The position numbers were made by a program, and so were the translations under genes. Positions 52,282 through 61,250 of a stretch of DNA of 64,000 nt are shown in pieces. Location: NCBI RefSeq assembly GCF_900199205.1, contig NZ_OBMJ01000001.1, positions 7,371,001 to 7,435,000 of the forward strand, written 5' to 3'. The notes below the pieces were generated by a model. The model ran no database searches. It saw only the letters and a list, made by a program, of their open reading frames with translations, and was not told the DNA's origin. Position 1 is the stretch's first letter; every line of letters begins with the position of its first letter. This DNA is from Streptomyces sp. 1331.2. Its GTDB lineage: Bacteria > Actinomycetota > Actinomycetes > Streptomycetales > Streptomycetaceae.

Positions 52282-52602
52282 TCACCCGGCTGTGGACGGC
52301 CCGGACGGCCTCCCGCCGGTCCCCTCCGGGTGCAGCAGCGCGGCCAACTCCTCGGCCGCCAGGGCCAGTGCCTCCCGCCGGTCCGCGGCGAGCCGCGTGA
52401 CGTCGCGCAGCGCCGCCGCGGCCGCGTCCCGGGCCTGTCCGGCGATCGCCTTCCGCGGCCCGCGCTTGGCACCGGCGGCGATCTCCCGGGCGAGTTCCAG
52501 CTGTTCCTCCAGCTCCGCGACGCGCCGCGCCAGGGTCTCGTCGATCCGGTCGGCTTCCTGCCGGAACAGCTGCCGGAGGTGTGCGGTGGTGCTGTCGTGC
52601 AT
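52282..52602 (-). CDS. coiled-coil protein of the injection-system cluster
   Basis: 106 residues from ATG 52602 (after GGAAGGG). It is nearly all helical: LFRQEADRIDETLARRVAELEEQLELAREIA is a clear heptad coiled coil, followed by RDAAAAALRDVTRLAADRREALALAAEELAALL. No known family is recognised. It lies between the beta-helix protein and the BTAD regulator and could be a small structural or chaperone component. Confidence 0.65.
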   Translation of the reverse strand: MHDSTTAHLRQLFRQEADRIDETLARRVAELEEQLELAREIAAGAKRGPRKAIAGQARDAAAAALRDVTRLAADRREALALAAEELAALLHPEGTGGRPSGPSTAG

Positions 52603-52667
52603 GGTGCCCTTCCGTCCTTCCGTTGCGGGGGGGAGTGTGCGCGGGGGAGTGCGCGCGGGGAGCGCCA

Positions 52668-55600
52668 CTACAGCGCGACGTTGATCGCGGCCCAGGGCGG
52701 CTGCAGGGCCTGGCCGCCGACCAGGAACGCGCCCTTGACGACGTTCCCGGTGACGGCCACGCGGTTGGCCGGGACGTCCAGCCGGACGGCGGTGAGGGCG
52801 CTCGTCTCCAGGTGGTTCGCCGAGACGACCGTGCTGTCCGCGGAGCCGTCCAGCAGGGCCCGCTGGTTCGCGTCACCCGGGTGCTGGTCGGTGCGGCGGA
52901 TCAGGTTGTCGTTGACCAGCAGTGGCCCGGCCAGGACGCTCCGGACGGCGACGGAGTCCCCGTCCGCCTCGATCCGGTTTCCCCGGATGGTCGCGGCGGG
53001 CAGGACGGAGGCGTCCGGGGCGAAGACCCGGGCGGGGGTCACCCAGGCCAGGCCGTGCTTCAGCTCGGCGTACCAGCCGGTGCCGCCGAGGCGGGCCAGC
53101 AAGGTCGCGGCGTCGCCTGCCGGGTCGAGCGATTCCCGGGAGCCCGGTGCCGGGAAGCGGGTGGTGTCGATGTGGTCGCGGCCGAGGAAGAGCAGCACGG
53201 CGAGGAGGCCGACGGCGCTGCGGTCGGGCCGTCCGCCGCTGGTGATGACGTTGTCCAGCACCTCGACCCGGCCGGAGCTGGTCACGGCGACCACTCCGGC
53301 GACGAGTAGGGCCGTCGCCCCTTCCGGGAGCCGCACGTCGAGGATGTTGTCCGTCACGGTGACGGAGCGGCACTGCTGGGGGAAGACGCCGACGACCATC
53401 AGCGTGGTCGGCTCGGTGGTCGCGGGGAAGAGGTCGTGGATGCGGTTGCCGCGCACCTCGCCGTCGGTCACGCCGGTCAGGAGGACGCCGACCATCGGCT
53501 GGCCCGGCTCGAAGGGGAAGTCGGGCCGCTCGGTCCGGGTGACCTCGTTGCCGCGGACGACCACCCGTGAACCGCTCGATCCGGGCCGCATGACGACACC
53601 CCCGGTGCCGCCGTCCAGCCGGTTGTCGGCGATCACGACGTCCTGCTGCGCGAGTTGCATGGCGATCGCGGGCCCCACCGTGGACAGGGTGCAGCCGGTG
53701 ACCGACACCGCGGACAGGACCCCGGCCAGGCGGGGGGCGGTGAGGGCGATCCCGGTGCCGTCCAGCCGGAGCGGGGGCTGCTGCACGTCGCGGCCCCCGC
53801 CCGTGGTGAGGTCGCCGACCGGACGGGCGGTGATCACGCAGTCGCGGATTTCGCTGGTGGGCGCGGCGAGTTCGATCCCGGCGCCGCCGCCGTCGATCCG
53901 GCAGTCCCGGATGGTCAGGGCGGCGTTCAGGGATTCGGCCTGCCAAATCACGCCGGCGCCGCCGTCGCCGACGATCAGGTTGTCGCGCAGGGTGGCGCCG
54001 AGGGAGAGCTGCACGCGCTCGTCCAGCAACAGGCCGCCGTCCACCCCGTAGACCAGTGAGTCGGTGAGTTCGAAGCCGGCCAGCATCAGGAACGCCCCTC
54101 CGCCGAGCGGCTGCGGGCCGTCAGCGGCGCGCTCCCGCGGCCGGATGACCGCCGTGATGCCGAGATCGGCGAGCAGTGCGCAGTCGCGTACGGCGAGGCC
54201 CACGACCAGGCCGGACAGCGCGATCGCGGTCTCCTGGACGTCGCCCTGCCCCGTCCCTCCGCCCTCGGTCCCGCCCCGGTGGGACACGTCCCGGTCGGAC
54301 ACGTTCCGTCCGGTGATCAGGGCTTGCAGGAGCTGCGGCCCGTCGTTGCTCAGCAGGCTGGTCCGGGCGATGGCGCACCGGAGCAGGTCGACACCGGCCG
54401 AGCCCGCCACCGCGATGCCGATCGCGGGGAACTCGCCATCGCCCCCATCGCCCCCATCGCCCCCATCGCCCCCCTCGGTCGGACGCTCGACCGGATCGCC
54501 CAGGATCGCCAGATCGCTGACCGTCACCCCGCGACATCGCTGCAGCACCAGCGCCGGCCCGCTTCCCCGGTGCCGGAGCACCGTCAGCCAGCCGTGCCCG
54601 GAGAGGGTCACCGACTGGGCCCCGTTCAGGACCACCGGTTCGTCGAGCTCGTACTGGCCCACCGCCAGGCAGACCCGCCCGCCGGTCCTGCGCACCCGGT
54701 CGACGGCCTGTTGCACGGTCAGGGTGCCGTCGGCGTGCGACTCGGGGGTCACGCAGACCGTGCAGTCCCCGCACTCCGCGCAGGCCGGCGGCCAGACGCC
54801 CCGGCAGTCCGTGACCTCGTTCGGGAGGTCGATCACGGCGAGCCGGCCGTAGAAGCGGTGCGGGCCCTGCGGGGGTGCCTGCGTCAGCTCCTCGACCCGG
54901 CCGTCGGCCGAGCGGGCGGTGAAGGTCCAGTGGTCGCCGGTGCGCAGCGTGCCGCCGGCCGGGGCGTCGGAGAAGATGATCCGGACGCCGTCCTCCAGTA
55001 CGAGTCCGCCGGTGGCGGCGGAGACCGGAATGGTTCCGTCGGCGCCGACGAGCGGGCCGCTGTGGTCCCACTGCCGCAGCCTGGTCCGCCGACCGTGGTC
55101 GGCCGGGTCGAGGTCGGCCGGCAGCGCGGCCGAGAGCGTCACCTGCTGGGTGGGGTCGTCGAGCCGGTCGACGGTCACCACCCGGGCGAGGAAGCCGGGG
55201 GTACCGGACAGCTCCCGGTCGTCGTCCAGCACCTCCACCCAGGCGCCTTCCCGGATCCGCTGGACGTCGTCGCGCCCCGTCCGGGAGACGGTCAGTACCG
55301 TGCGGGTGTCGTCCACGTCGGTCACGGCGGCGGCCACGCTCGCGTTGTCGCGGGCCCACTTGAAGCCGGCCTGGGCGAGCATGCCGTCGTTGTGCACCTC
55401 GACCCGGTAGAGCCGGTTCTCCCAGCCCAGGTAGTCGGCGTCCGGCGGCACGCTGCACGGGTCGGTGGAGGCGGGGACGGCCACGCCCTTGGTGGAGAGC
55501 CGGCCGGCCGAGGGCGCGGTGGCCGCCACCCAGCCCGGGATGTCGGGGTCCTCCGTGCCGCAGTCGACGTCGTCGGCGTCCTTCGGCAGTACCTTCACCT

Positions 55601-56141
55601 GCCAGACGGTCTGCATCCGGGCGTCGGTCTCCACGCCGATGGCGGGATCGATCAGCTCGGGCCGTTCGACCGCGGTGACCTCGCGCTCCCAGGCCTCGAC
55701 GTACACCAGGTGACGGCCGGGCGTCAGGTCCGGCGGGTTGGGCAGGTACGGCTGGTCGGCGTACCGGACGGGTGCCGCGGCCCGTAGGTCCTGCAGCCCC
55801 GGCTCGACGTGCGGGCCCGGCCCCTCCTGCGGGCCGACCTCGCCGTGGTTGTCGAGAGCCAGGCCGTGCAGGTAGAGGCGGCCGAGGCCGATGGTGAAGG
55901 ACTTGCCGTCGGCGGTGGCCTCGATCCGGAACCCGGTCGCCTCAGGGGCGCCGCCGGTGTCGAGGTCGAGCGGCGAGGTGCACGGGCCGAGGACGTCCAG
56001 GGCGAGCGCCCGCAGGCGGTGGTCCAGGCCGTCCGCCAGCTCGTTGAGGTAGGCGTCCCGCAGCATCCGGCCCTGTTCGGCCCGGGGCCGGCTGTAGTCC
56101 GCGGCTGGGTCGAAGCTGAGACGGGTGTAGTCGCCCGGCAT
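52668..56141 (-). CDS. DUF6519-like N-terminal domain with right-handed beta-helix (tail fibre / spike-like)
   Basis: 1157 residues from ATG 56141 (AAGGAG 6 bases upstream). The first ~400 residues (YTRLSFDPAADYSRPRAEQG to YLGWENRLYRVEVHNDG) resemble the DUF6519 domain found in tail-type clusters. From ~450 there are many parallel beta-helix turns (LTVLRHRGSGPALVLQRC, ALTIRDCRIDGGGAGIELAA). Four Cys in CAECGDCTVC may bind metal. Likely an attached fibre, carbohydrate-binding or assembly protein. The frame upstream of 56141 is a shadow. Confidence 0.75.
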   Translation of the reverse strand: MPGDYTRLSFDPAADYSRPRAEQGRMLRDAYLNELADGLDHRLRALALDVLGPCTSPLDLDTGGAPEATGFRIEATADGKSFTIGLGRLYLHGLALDNHGEVGPQEGPGPHVEPGLQDLRAAAPVRYADQPYLPNPPDLTPGRHLVYVEAWEREVTAVERPELIDPAIGVETDARMQTVWQVKVLPKDADDVDCGTEDPDIPGWVAATAPSAGRLSTKGVAVPASTDPCSVPPDADYLGWENRLYRVEVHNDGMLAQAGFKWARDNASVAAAVTDVDDTRTVLTVSRTGRDDVQRIREGAWVEVLDDDRELSGTPGFLARVVTVDRLDDPTQQVTLSAALPADLDPADHGRRTRLRQWDHSGPLVGADGTIPVSAATGGLVLEDGVRIIFSDAPAGGTLRTGDHWTFTARSADGRVEELTQAPPQGPHRFYGRLAVIDLPNEVTDCRGVWPPACAECGDCTVCVTPESHADGTLTVQQAVDRVRRTGGRVCLAVGQYELDEPVVLNGAQSVTLSGHGWLTVLRHRGSGPALVLQRCRGVTVSDLAILGDPVERPTEGGDGGDGGDGGDGEFPAIGIAVAGSAGVDLLRCAIARTSLLSNDGPQLLQALITGRNVSDRDVSHRGGTEGGGTGQGDVQETAIALSGLVVGLAVRDCALLADLGITAVIRPRERAADGPQPLGGGAFLMLAGFELTDSLVYGVDGGLLLDERVQLSLGATLRDNLIVGDGGAGVIWQAESLNAALTIRDCRIDGGGAGIELAAPTSEIRDCVITARPVGDLTTGGGRDVQQPPLRLDGTGIALTAPRLAGVLSAVSVTGCTLSTVGPAIAMQLAQQDVVIADNRLDGGTGGVVMRPGSSGSRVVVRGNEVTRTERPDFPFEPGQPMVGVLLTGVTDGEVRGNRIHDLFPATTEPTTLMVVGVFPQQCRSVTVTDNILDVRLPEGATALLVAGVVAVTSSGRVEVLDNVITSGGRPDRSAVGLLAVLLFLGRDHIDTTRFPAPGSRESLDPAGDAATLLARLGGTGWYAELKHGLAWVTPARVFAPDASVLPAATIRGNRIEADGDSVAVRSVLAGPLLVNDNLIRRTDQHPGDANQRALLDGSADSTVVSANHLETSALTAVRLDVPANRVAVTGNVVKGAFLVGGQALQPPWAAINVAL

Positions 56142-56251
56142 GTACGGCTCCTTCGAGATCGCTGCATCGGTTGCCCGGCGCGCGCGGAGGACGCGCCGGG
56201 CGCGGGGCGGGCTCCCCGACATGCGTCGGGGCTCCCGGAGGACGGCGGCGG

Positions 56252-58507
56252 TCAGACGATGACGGTGATGCCGGCGGTGATGCCCGCCGGCAGGTACTCG
56301 TCCAGCCGCCGCCGCAGGTTGTCCAGCCGCTGGGGCTCCTTGACGTGGCAGTAGGCGCCCATCTCGCTGCCGTCCTCCGCGCCGGCGGCGATCTCCGCCG
56401 GACAGCGCGGGTCCAACTCCGCGAAGCCCGGGTCGTCGTAGTGGCGGGAGACCAGCACCGGGCGCACCCGGCGCTGCTCGGCGTCCACCAGGGCGGCGCG
56501 GGCGGCGCCGGTGGCCTGGGGGTCGGCGGCCAGCACCCGGGCGACGGCGAGGTCGGGCTGGCAGGCGAAGCGGCGGGGCGTGCGGCTGGCCTCGGCCGGG
56601 CGGGCCGGGTCGTCCGGCGGCAGGTAGCTGTACCGCAGACAGCCCTGCTGCGTGCGGGCGGCCACCAGCCGGGCGGTGAACAGGCATTCGCTCGCGTCGA
56701 CCGTCCGGGCGGCGACGGTGCCCAGGAAGGTGGACCGCTCGGCCCGCAGCCCGGTCCCGGGCGCGCCGGCGCCCGCGACGGCCTCGGTGGCCCCGGCCGT
56801 GCCGGTGGCCGGGCCGGCGGCGACCACCGAGTCCAGCAGCAGCACCTCGTCGGCCGGGGCGTCCAGCAGGACGGGCCCGAGCAGGCAGAAGGCGAGCTGG
56901 ATCCGGAGCGTGGGGGAGGGCCCGGCCACCGTGATGCTCGGCCCGTCCGCGACCGGTGCGCCGGTCTGGTCGCGCGGACCGCCGGGCAGCAGCGTGCAGT
57001 GCAGCAGCCGCAGCCGGGCGAGGGCCGGCCCGGTGGCGATCCGGCCGTCCAGCGCCACCCCGGACAGCGTCAGCGTGCCGTCGCCGCGAACGGTGAGGGT
57101 GCCGTCGGCGGGCGCGGGGCGCAGCACCGGCCGCTGCAGGTCGGCCGCCTCGATGACCAGGCTGCGCCCGGTGACGGTGATTCCGGCGGGCAGCGCGTAG
57201 TCCTCGCTGTCCAGGACCTGGATGACGGTGTGGCGGGCGGGGCCGGCGGCCCAGGCGGCCAGCGCGTCGGTCAGCGTGGTGTGGTCGGCGTCATGGGCGG
57301 CGACGGTGAGCAGCTGGTCGGGTTCGCCGGCGGCGAGCCAGCCGGAGCGGTCGTAGTCTCCGCCGCCGACCAGCCCGGCCGCGCCGTGGAAGAAGGAGCC
57401 GCGCAGCACGGCGGGCAGCGGGAGGGCGGAGCCCACCGCCACCCGACCGTTGCGCACGTCGACGGCGAGCACCGCGCCGTCCGGCCGGGCCGCCGGCCAC
57501 GGGTCGAGCCGGCGGCTGAGCACGGTGGCGTGGACCTGCCCGAGGTCGGCCGGGTCGGCGGTGGGAGTGCCGAAGCGGTCGTCGAACCAGACGCCGAGGC
57601 TCGCCGCCGGGGCGTTCGCCTGGTCGCCGACCGGGCCGTACAGCGTGGTGGGCGAGGGCAGCGGGCCGCCCGCCGCCGAGGTGTCGGGGTGGGCGAGCAG
57701 GTCGGCCTCGAACAGGGCGGGGCGCAGCGGAGCCGGGACGGCGGCGGCTTCGAGGCCGGGCGGCAGGTCGGCGGTGCGGTTCCCCCGGGTGAACAGCGGG
57801 CGGTCGAGGCCGAGCGGGTCCAGCCGGTAGCGCCACGGCTGGTCGGCCTCGCGGGCCGGCACCCGCTGGAGTGCGGCGGCGCGCTCGCGGTGGACGGCGA
57901 CGGTCACGTGCGCCGGGTGGTACCAGCCGACCGGGCCGTCCGGGTGGCGCACGTCGACCAGCCGGGTGGTGCGGTCGAAGGGCGTGCCGGCCAGTGCGCT
58001 GTCCAGCCGGGTCGGCAGCCGGGTGGTGGTGAGGTCGGGCCGGGTGTGCCGCAGGTGCTGGGTCCAGGCCGTCCGGGCGAGGCCCTCGACCAGCCGCACC
58101 GGGAACCCGCAGGCGTGCTGGGCGACGTCGGCGAGCGCCGAGACGGTCCCCTTGCGCCGCCGTACGGCGATGGTCCGGGCCACGTCGGCGCGGGCGCTCG
58201 CCCCGGCGGAGGGGAGCAGGCGCGGGCCGCGCAGGTCGTCGAACTCGACCAGGGCGGTGGCGTCGTCCTGCGCGGTCGAGGCGTCGTACAGCGGGACGGT
58301 GCCGACCAGTCGGGCCAGGTACGGGACGTACTGGTCCTGGCAGGTCTCGATGAAGTGGTCCTCGTAGCCGCGCGCGATGTCGGCGGCGAGCGCGTCGGCC
58401 TGCTCGCCGATGACGGCCAGCAGGGCCCGCAGCGGCTCGCCGACCTCGGCGTCCCTGGCCCGGATGACGGCCGGGAGCCGGGCGTAGAGCTGGTCTGCGG
58501 CGGTCAT
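56252..58507 (-). CDS. phage tail protein I-like component of the contractile injection system
   Basis: 751 residues from ATG 58507 (GGAGG just upstream). The N-terminal ~230 residues (LYARLPAVIRARDAEVGEPLRALLAVI, DQYVPYLARLVGT, VRRRKGTVSALADVAQHACG) match the gpI/tail-protein family that links baseplate to fibre. The rest is beta-rich with repeats like DGTLTLSGVALDG, so it probably carries a beta-helical extension. In other streptomycete clusters this gene follows the two baseplate genes, as here. Confidence 0.82.
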   Translation of the reverse strand: MTAADQLYARLPAVIRARDAEVGEPLRALLAVIGEQADALAADIARGYEDHFIETCQDQYVPYLARLVGTVPLYDASTAQDDATALVEFDDLRGPRLLPSAGASARADVARTIAVRRRKGTVSALADVAQHACGFPVRLVEGLARTAWTQHLRHTRPDLTTTRLPTRLDSALAGTPFDRTTRLVDVRHPDGPVGWYHPAHVTVAVHRERAAALQRVPAREADQPWRYRLDPLGLDRPLFTRGNRTADLPPGLEAAAVPAPLRPALFEADLLAHPDTSAAGGPLPSPTTLYGPVGDQANAPAASLGVWFDDRFGTPTADPADLGQVHATVLSRRLDPWPAARPDGAVLAVDVRNGRVAVGSALPLPAVLRGSFFHGAAGLVGGGDYDRSGWLAAGEPDQLLTVAAHDADHTTLTDALAAWAAGPARHTVIQVLDSEDYALPAGITVTGRSLVIEAADLQRPVLRPAPADGTLTVRGDGTLTLSGVALDGRIATGPALARLRLLHCTLLPGGPRDQTGAPVADGPSITVAGPSPTLRIQLAFCLLGPVLLDAPADEVLLLDSVVAAGPATGTAGATEAVAGAGAPGTGLRAERSTFLGTVAARTVDASECLFTARLVAARTQQGCLRYSYLPPDDPARPAEASRTPRRFACQPDLAVARVLAADPQATGAARAALVDAEQRRVRPVLVSRHYDDPGFAELDPRCPAEIAAGAEDGSEMGAYCHVKEPQRLDNLRRRLDEYLPAGITAGITVIV

Positions 58508-58547
58508 GTGAGCCACCTCCGGGACGGTACGGGCGGGTGCGGGGGCG

Positions 58548-61250
58548 TCATGTCAGGCCGCCGGTGGTCGGTGCGGGCGGCGCCGCCGCCAGGGTGACGG
58601 TGAGCTGGTCGGGGGCGAGCACCGGCAGTTCGGCCGGCAGCACGCCGCCGCCCGCGCCGGCCCGGACGTCCAGGAGCCGCAGCCGCTCGGGCAGGTCGCC
58701 GTCGGCCGGGTCGGCCCCGTGGTCGGCGAGGAACGCCGCCCAGACGGCGTCCGGGGTCCCGGGCGGTCGGGCGAAGCCGAAGCGGGTGACGGTGACCGTC
58801 GCCGCCCCCGGCACCGCGGCGGCGGCGAGGTAGAGGTCGGACAGGTGCAGCGCGCGGGCGAGGTCGGTGCGGTCGAAGCCGAGCCGCCCGGCCAGGGCGG
58901 CGCGCACCCCGGCCAGCACGGTCTCGGCCTCGGCCGCCGGGTTCGGGGCGACGGTGACGGCGAGCACCAGCGGCACCGGGGTGAAGTCCTGGACCACCAC
59001 CCGCCGGTAGGGCGGGCTCGCCGAGGCGACGGTACGGGCCAGCAGCCGACGCCCGGCCGGGTCGAAGGTGCCGCCGGCGGGGCCGGCCACCGTCACCGCG
59101 ATCAGCAGTCCGCGGCCGTCCCACACGGTGGCGGCCCGGGCCTTGGCCACCTGGCCGGTGGCGACCAGCAGGTCCGCGCAGTCCGCCGCGCTGACGGCCC
59201 GGCCGAGCACCCGTACCGTCCCGGGGGCCCGCTCGCGCAGGGCGCTGCCGTCCTCCCGGTCGGCGCCGCCCTGGGCGGCGGCCGGGTTGGCCACGGCGTC
59301 GAGCCCGGGCAGCCGGTGCAGCGGTTGGGTAAGGGTGCCGGCGCCGACCCGGCCGGCCAGCCCGGCGCCGTAGCGGTAGTCGGCGACGACGTTGCCGGCG
59401 CCGCTGCGCGGGCGGGCGCCGTTCGTCCCGTCGCCGTACTGCACGACGGTCGAGCCGTCGGCCTCGGTGCACAGCTCGTACACGACCTGGTCCGGCCCGG
59501 CGCCGAGCAGCTGCGGCACCTCTCGGGAGGCGAGCCCGCCGACCCGTACGGTCAGGGCGGTGACGGAGCCCTCGGGGGTGGCCGCGGGCACCCGGGTCAG
59601 CGGGCCGTGGGCGAGGGCGAAGCGCTGGAAGGCGGACGAGGCGTCACCGGAGCCGAGCACCTCGTGCGGGACGGTGACGCCGTGGCTCGCCGTCGCGGCG
59701 TTGCCCAGCAGGGTGGTGGCGGCGGCGTCCAGCGGGTCGGTGTCCTCGGGCTGTGCGGCGAGCGGCACCACCAGGTAGCAGGCGTCGCCGGCCCGGACAC
59801 CCCCGGCGGCCGGGTCCGCCCCGGCCGGTTCCAGCCGGACGCCGCCCTGGACGGTGGTGGCGACGGCCCGCCCGCCGGGCGCCGCGAGCACCAGCCGCCG
59901 GCCCCGGGGCAGGTCGGCGGGGGCCACCACGGGTGCCGCGGCCCGGTCGGTGCCGGGCGGGCCGAGCACCTGCACGGAGTCGGCCGCCGCCCCTGCGTTG
60001 GCCTCGGCCTCGGCCGGGGGCGGCGGTGCGGTGGCCACCGCCAGGCCGGGGATCCAGAGCTCGTTGCCGAGCCGGTCCGGGTGGTCCAGGCCGAGCCAGC
60101 GGACCGCCTCCCCGTCGAGCTGGACGACCTGGACCTTGCGGCGGTCCGCGATCTTCGGCAGCTCGGGATCGACGGTCACCTCGGCGACCTGGCTGGTCGG
60201 CCCGGTGGCGCCGAGGAGCTGCTCGGTGCCGGGCGCGGTCTTCGTCACCCGGACCACGCGGGTGAACGCCCCGGGGTCGACCACCAGCAGCGGCGTCCCG
60301 ACGGCCAGCGACTCGTTCTTGCGCTCCAGCGGCAGCGGCGCACCGGCCGCGATCTCCACCTCGCTCGCCTTCCCGACGTCCCAGGTGATCTTGTCGCCGT
60401 TCTTGGACATGATCGGCGGTGCGGTGTCCGGCACGTCGTGCCCGTTGACCAGCAGGGACCGCGCGGGCCGGTAGGCGGCCGCGCCCGCTGCCGCGGTCTG
60501 CGCGGCGAGCCGCAGCCGCAGCCCGTCCGGCCCGGCGTCCAGCGCGGCGACGGTGGTGCGCAGGACCGAGCCGGTCTCCCGCGTTCCGGAGCCGCCGATC
60601 TTGACGTGCGCCGACTCCGGCCCCTCGACCACGATCAGCATCGGGTCGCCCGGCCGCAGCACCCCGGCCCAGCGCGGCACGTCGGCGGGGTGGACCAGCG
60701 CGCCTTCGGCCCCGGCGAGCGGATCCACCGCGACCGGCTTCCCGTACGCGGGCAGGGCGTTGAGCCGCCAGTCGGCCGCGCAGCCCTCCAGCGTCTCGAA
60801 GGTCTGCGGCTGCTCGCCGGGTCCCGGCACGCTCTGCACCGGGAACCCGGCCGGCACGGTGAGCGCGGCGCCGGCGGCGAGCGTGAACGCGAGCGTCGCG
60901 GTGGCGGAGACGCCCGGCCGCGGCCGGTAGCCGATCAGCTCGACCAGCCGGTGCACGCTCTCGTCGAGCACCGCGGTGCCGAGGAAGTGCTCGTTGACGT
61001 ACCGCTCCTGATGGAAGGTCAGGACGTCGCCGAGCGCGGCCCACTGCTCCAGCAGCGTGATCGCGTGGTCGTCCTGGTCCCGCGTGGTGAGCCCGGCGAG
61101 CTCGGGCTGCGCGGCGATCCGCTCCAGCATGGTCCGCTGGAACGAGGCGAAGTCGCCGATCCGGGCGCGCAGCGCGGGCAGGCCCGCCGGGTTGTCGACC
61201 GGCAGCGGCGTCTCGGGCAGGCCGCCGGGGCAGGTGCCGGGGGGTCTCAA
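58548..61250 (-). CDS. putative baseplate assembly protein (gpJ-like, second)
   Basis: 900 residues. TTG 61250 overlaps the stop of the preceding gene (TTGA), with GGAGG 5 bases before, so this start is well supported. Baseplate J-like landmarks include QDDHAITLLEQWAALGDVLTFHQERYVNE and IGYRPRPGVSATATLAF near the start and VVQYGDGTNGARPRSG further on. The end has a VTVTRFGF strand. The large antisense and extended frames around it were rejected. It would form part of the hexagonal baseplate. Confidence 0.85.
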   Translation of the reverse strand: MRPPGTCPGGLPETPLPVDNPAGLPALRARIGDFASFQRTMLERIAAQPELAGLTTRDQDDHAITLLEQWAALGDVLTFHQERYVNEHFLGTAVLDESVHRLVELIGYRPRPGVSATATLAFTLAAGAALTVPAGFPVQSVPGPGEQPQTFETLEGCAADWRLNALPAYGKPVAVDPLAGAEGALVHPADVPRWAGVLRPGDPMLIVVEGPESAHVKIGGSGTRETGSVLRTTVAALDAGPDGLRLRLAAQTAAAGAAAYRPARSLLVNGHDVPDTAPPIMSKNGDKITWDVGKASEVEIAAGAPLPLERKNESLAVGTPLLVVDPGAFTRVVRVTKTAPGTEQLLGATGPTSQVAEVTVDPELPKIADRRKVQVVQLDGEAVRWLGLDHPDRLGNELWIPGLAVATAPPPPAEAEANAGAAADSVQVLGPPGTDRAAAPVVAPADLPRGRRLVLAAPGGRAVATTVQGGVRLEPAGADPAAGGVRAGDACYLVVPLAAQPEDTDPLDAAATTLLGNAATASHGVTVPHEVLGSGDASSAFQRFALAHGPLTRVPAATPEGSVTALTVRVGGLASREVPQLLGAGPDQVVYELCTEADGSTVVQYGDGTNGARPRSGAGNVVADYRYGAGLAGRVGAGTLTQPLHRLPGLDAVANPAAAQGGADREDGSALRERAPGTVRVLGRAVSAADCADLLVATGQVAKARAATVWDGRGLLIAVTVAGPAGGTFDPAGRRLLARTVASASPPYRRVVVQDFTPVPLVLAVTVAPNPAAEAETVLAGVRAALAGRLGFDRTDLARALHLSDLYLAAAAVPGAATVTVTRFGFARPPGTPDAVWAAFLADHGADPADGDLPERLRLLDVRAGAGGGVLPAELPVLAPDQLTVTLAAAPPAPTTGGLT

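Noticed and set aside
56142..56687. Upstream extension of the beta-helix protein frame
   Set aside because: It overlaps the tail protein I gene in another frame and is Arg/Pro-rich. ATG 56141 has its own ribosome binding site.
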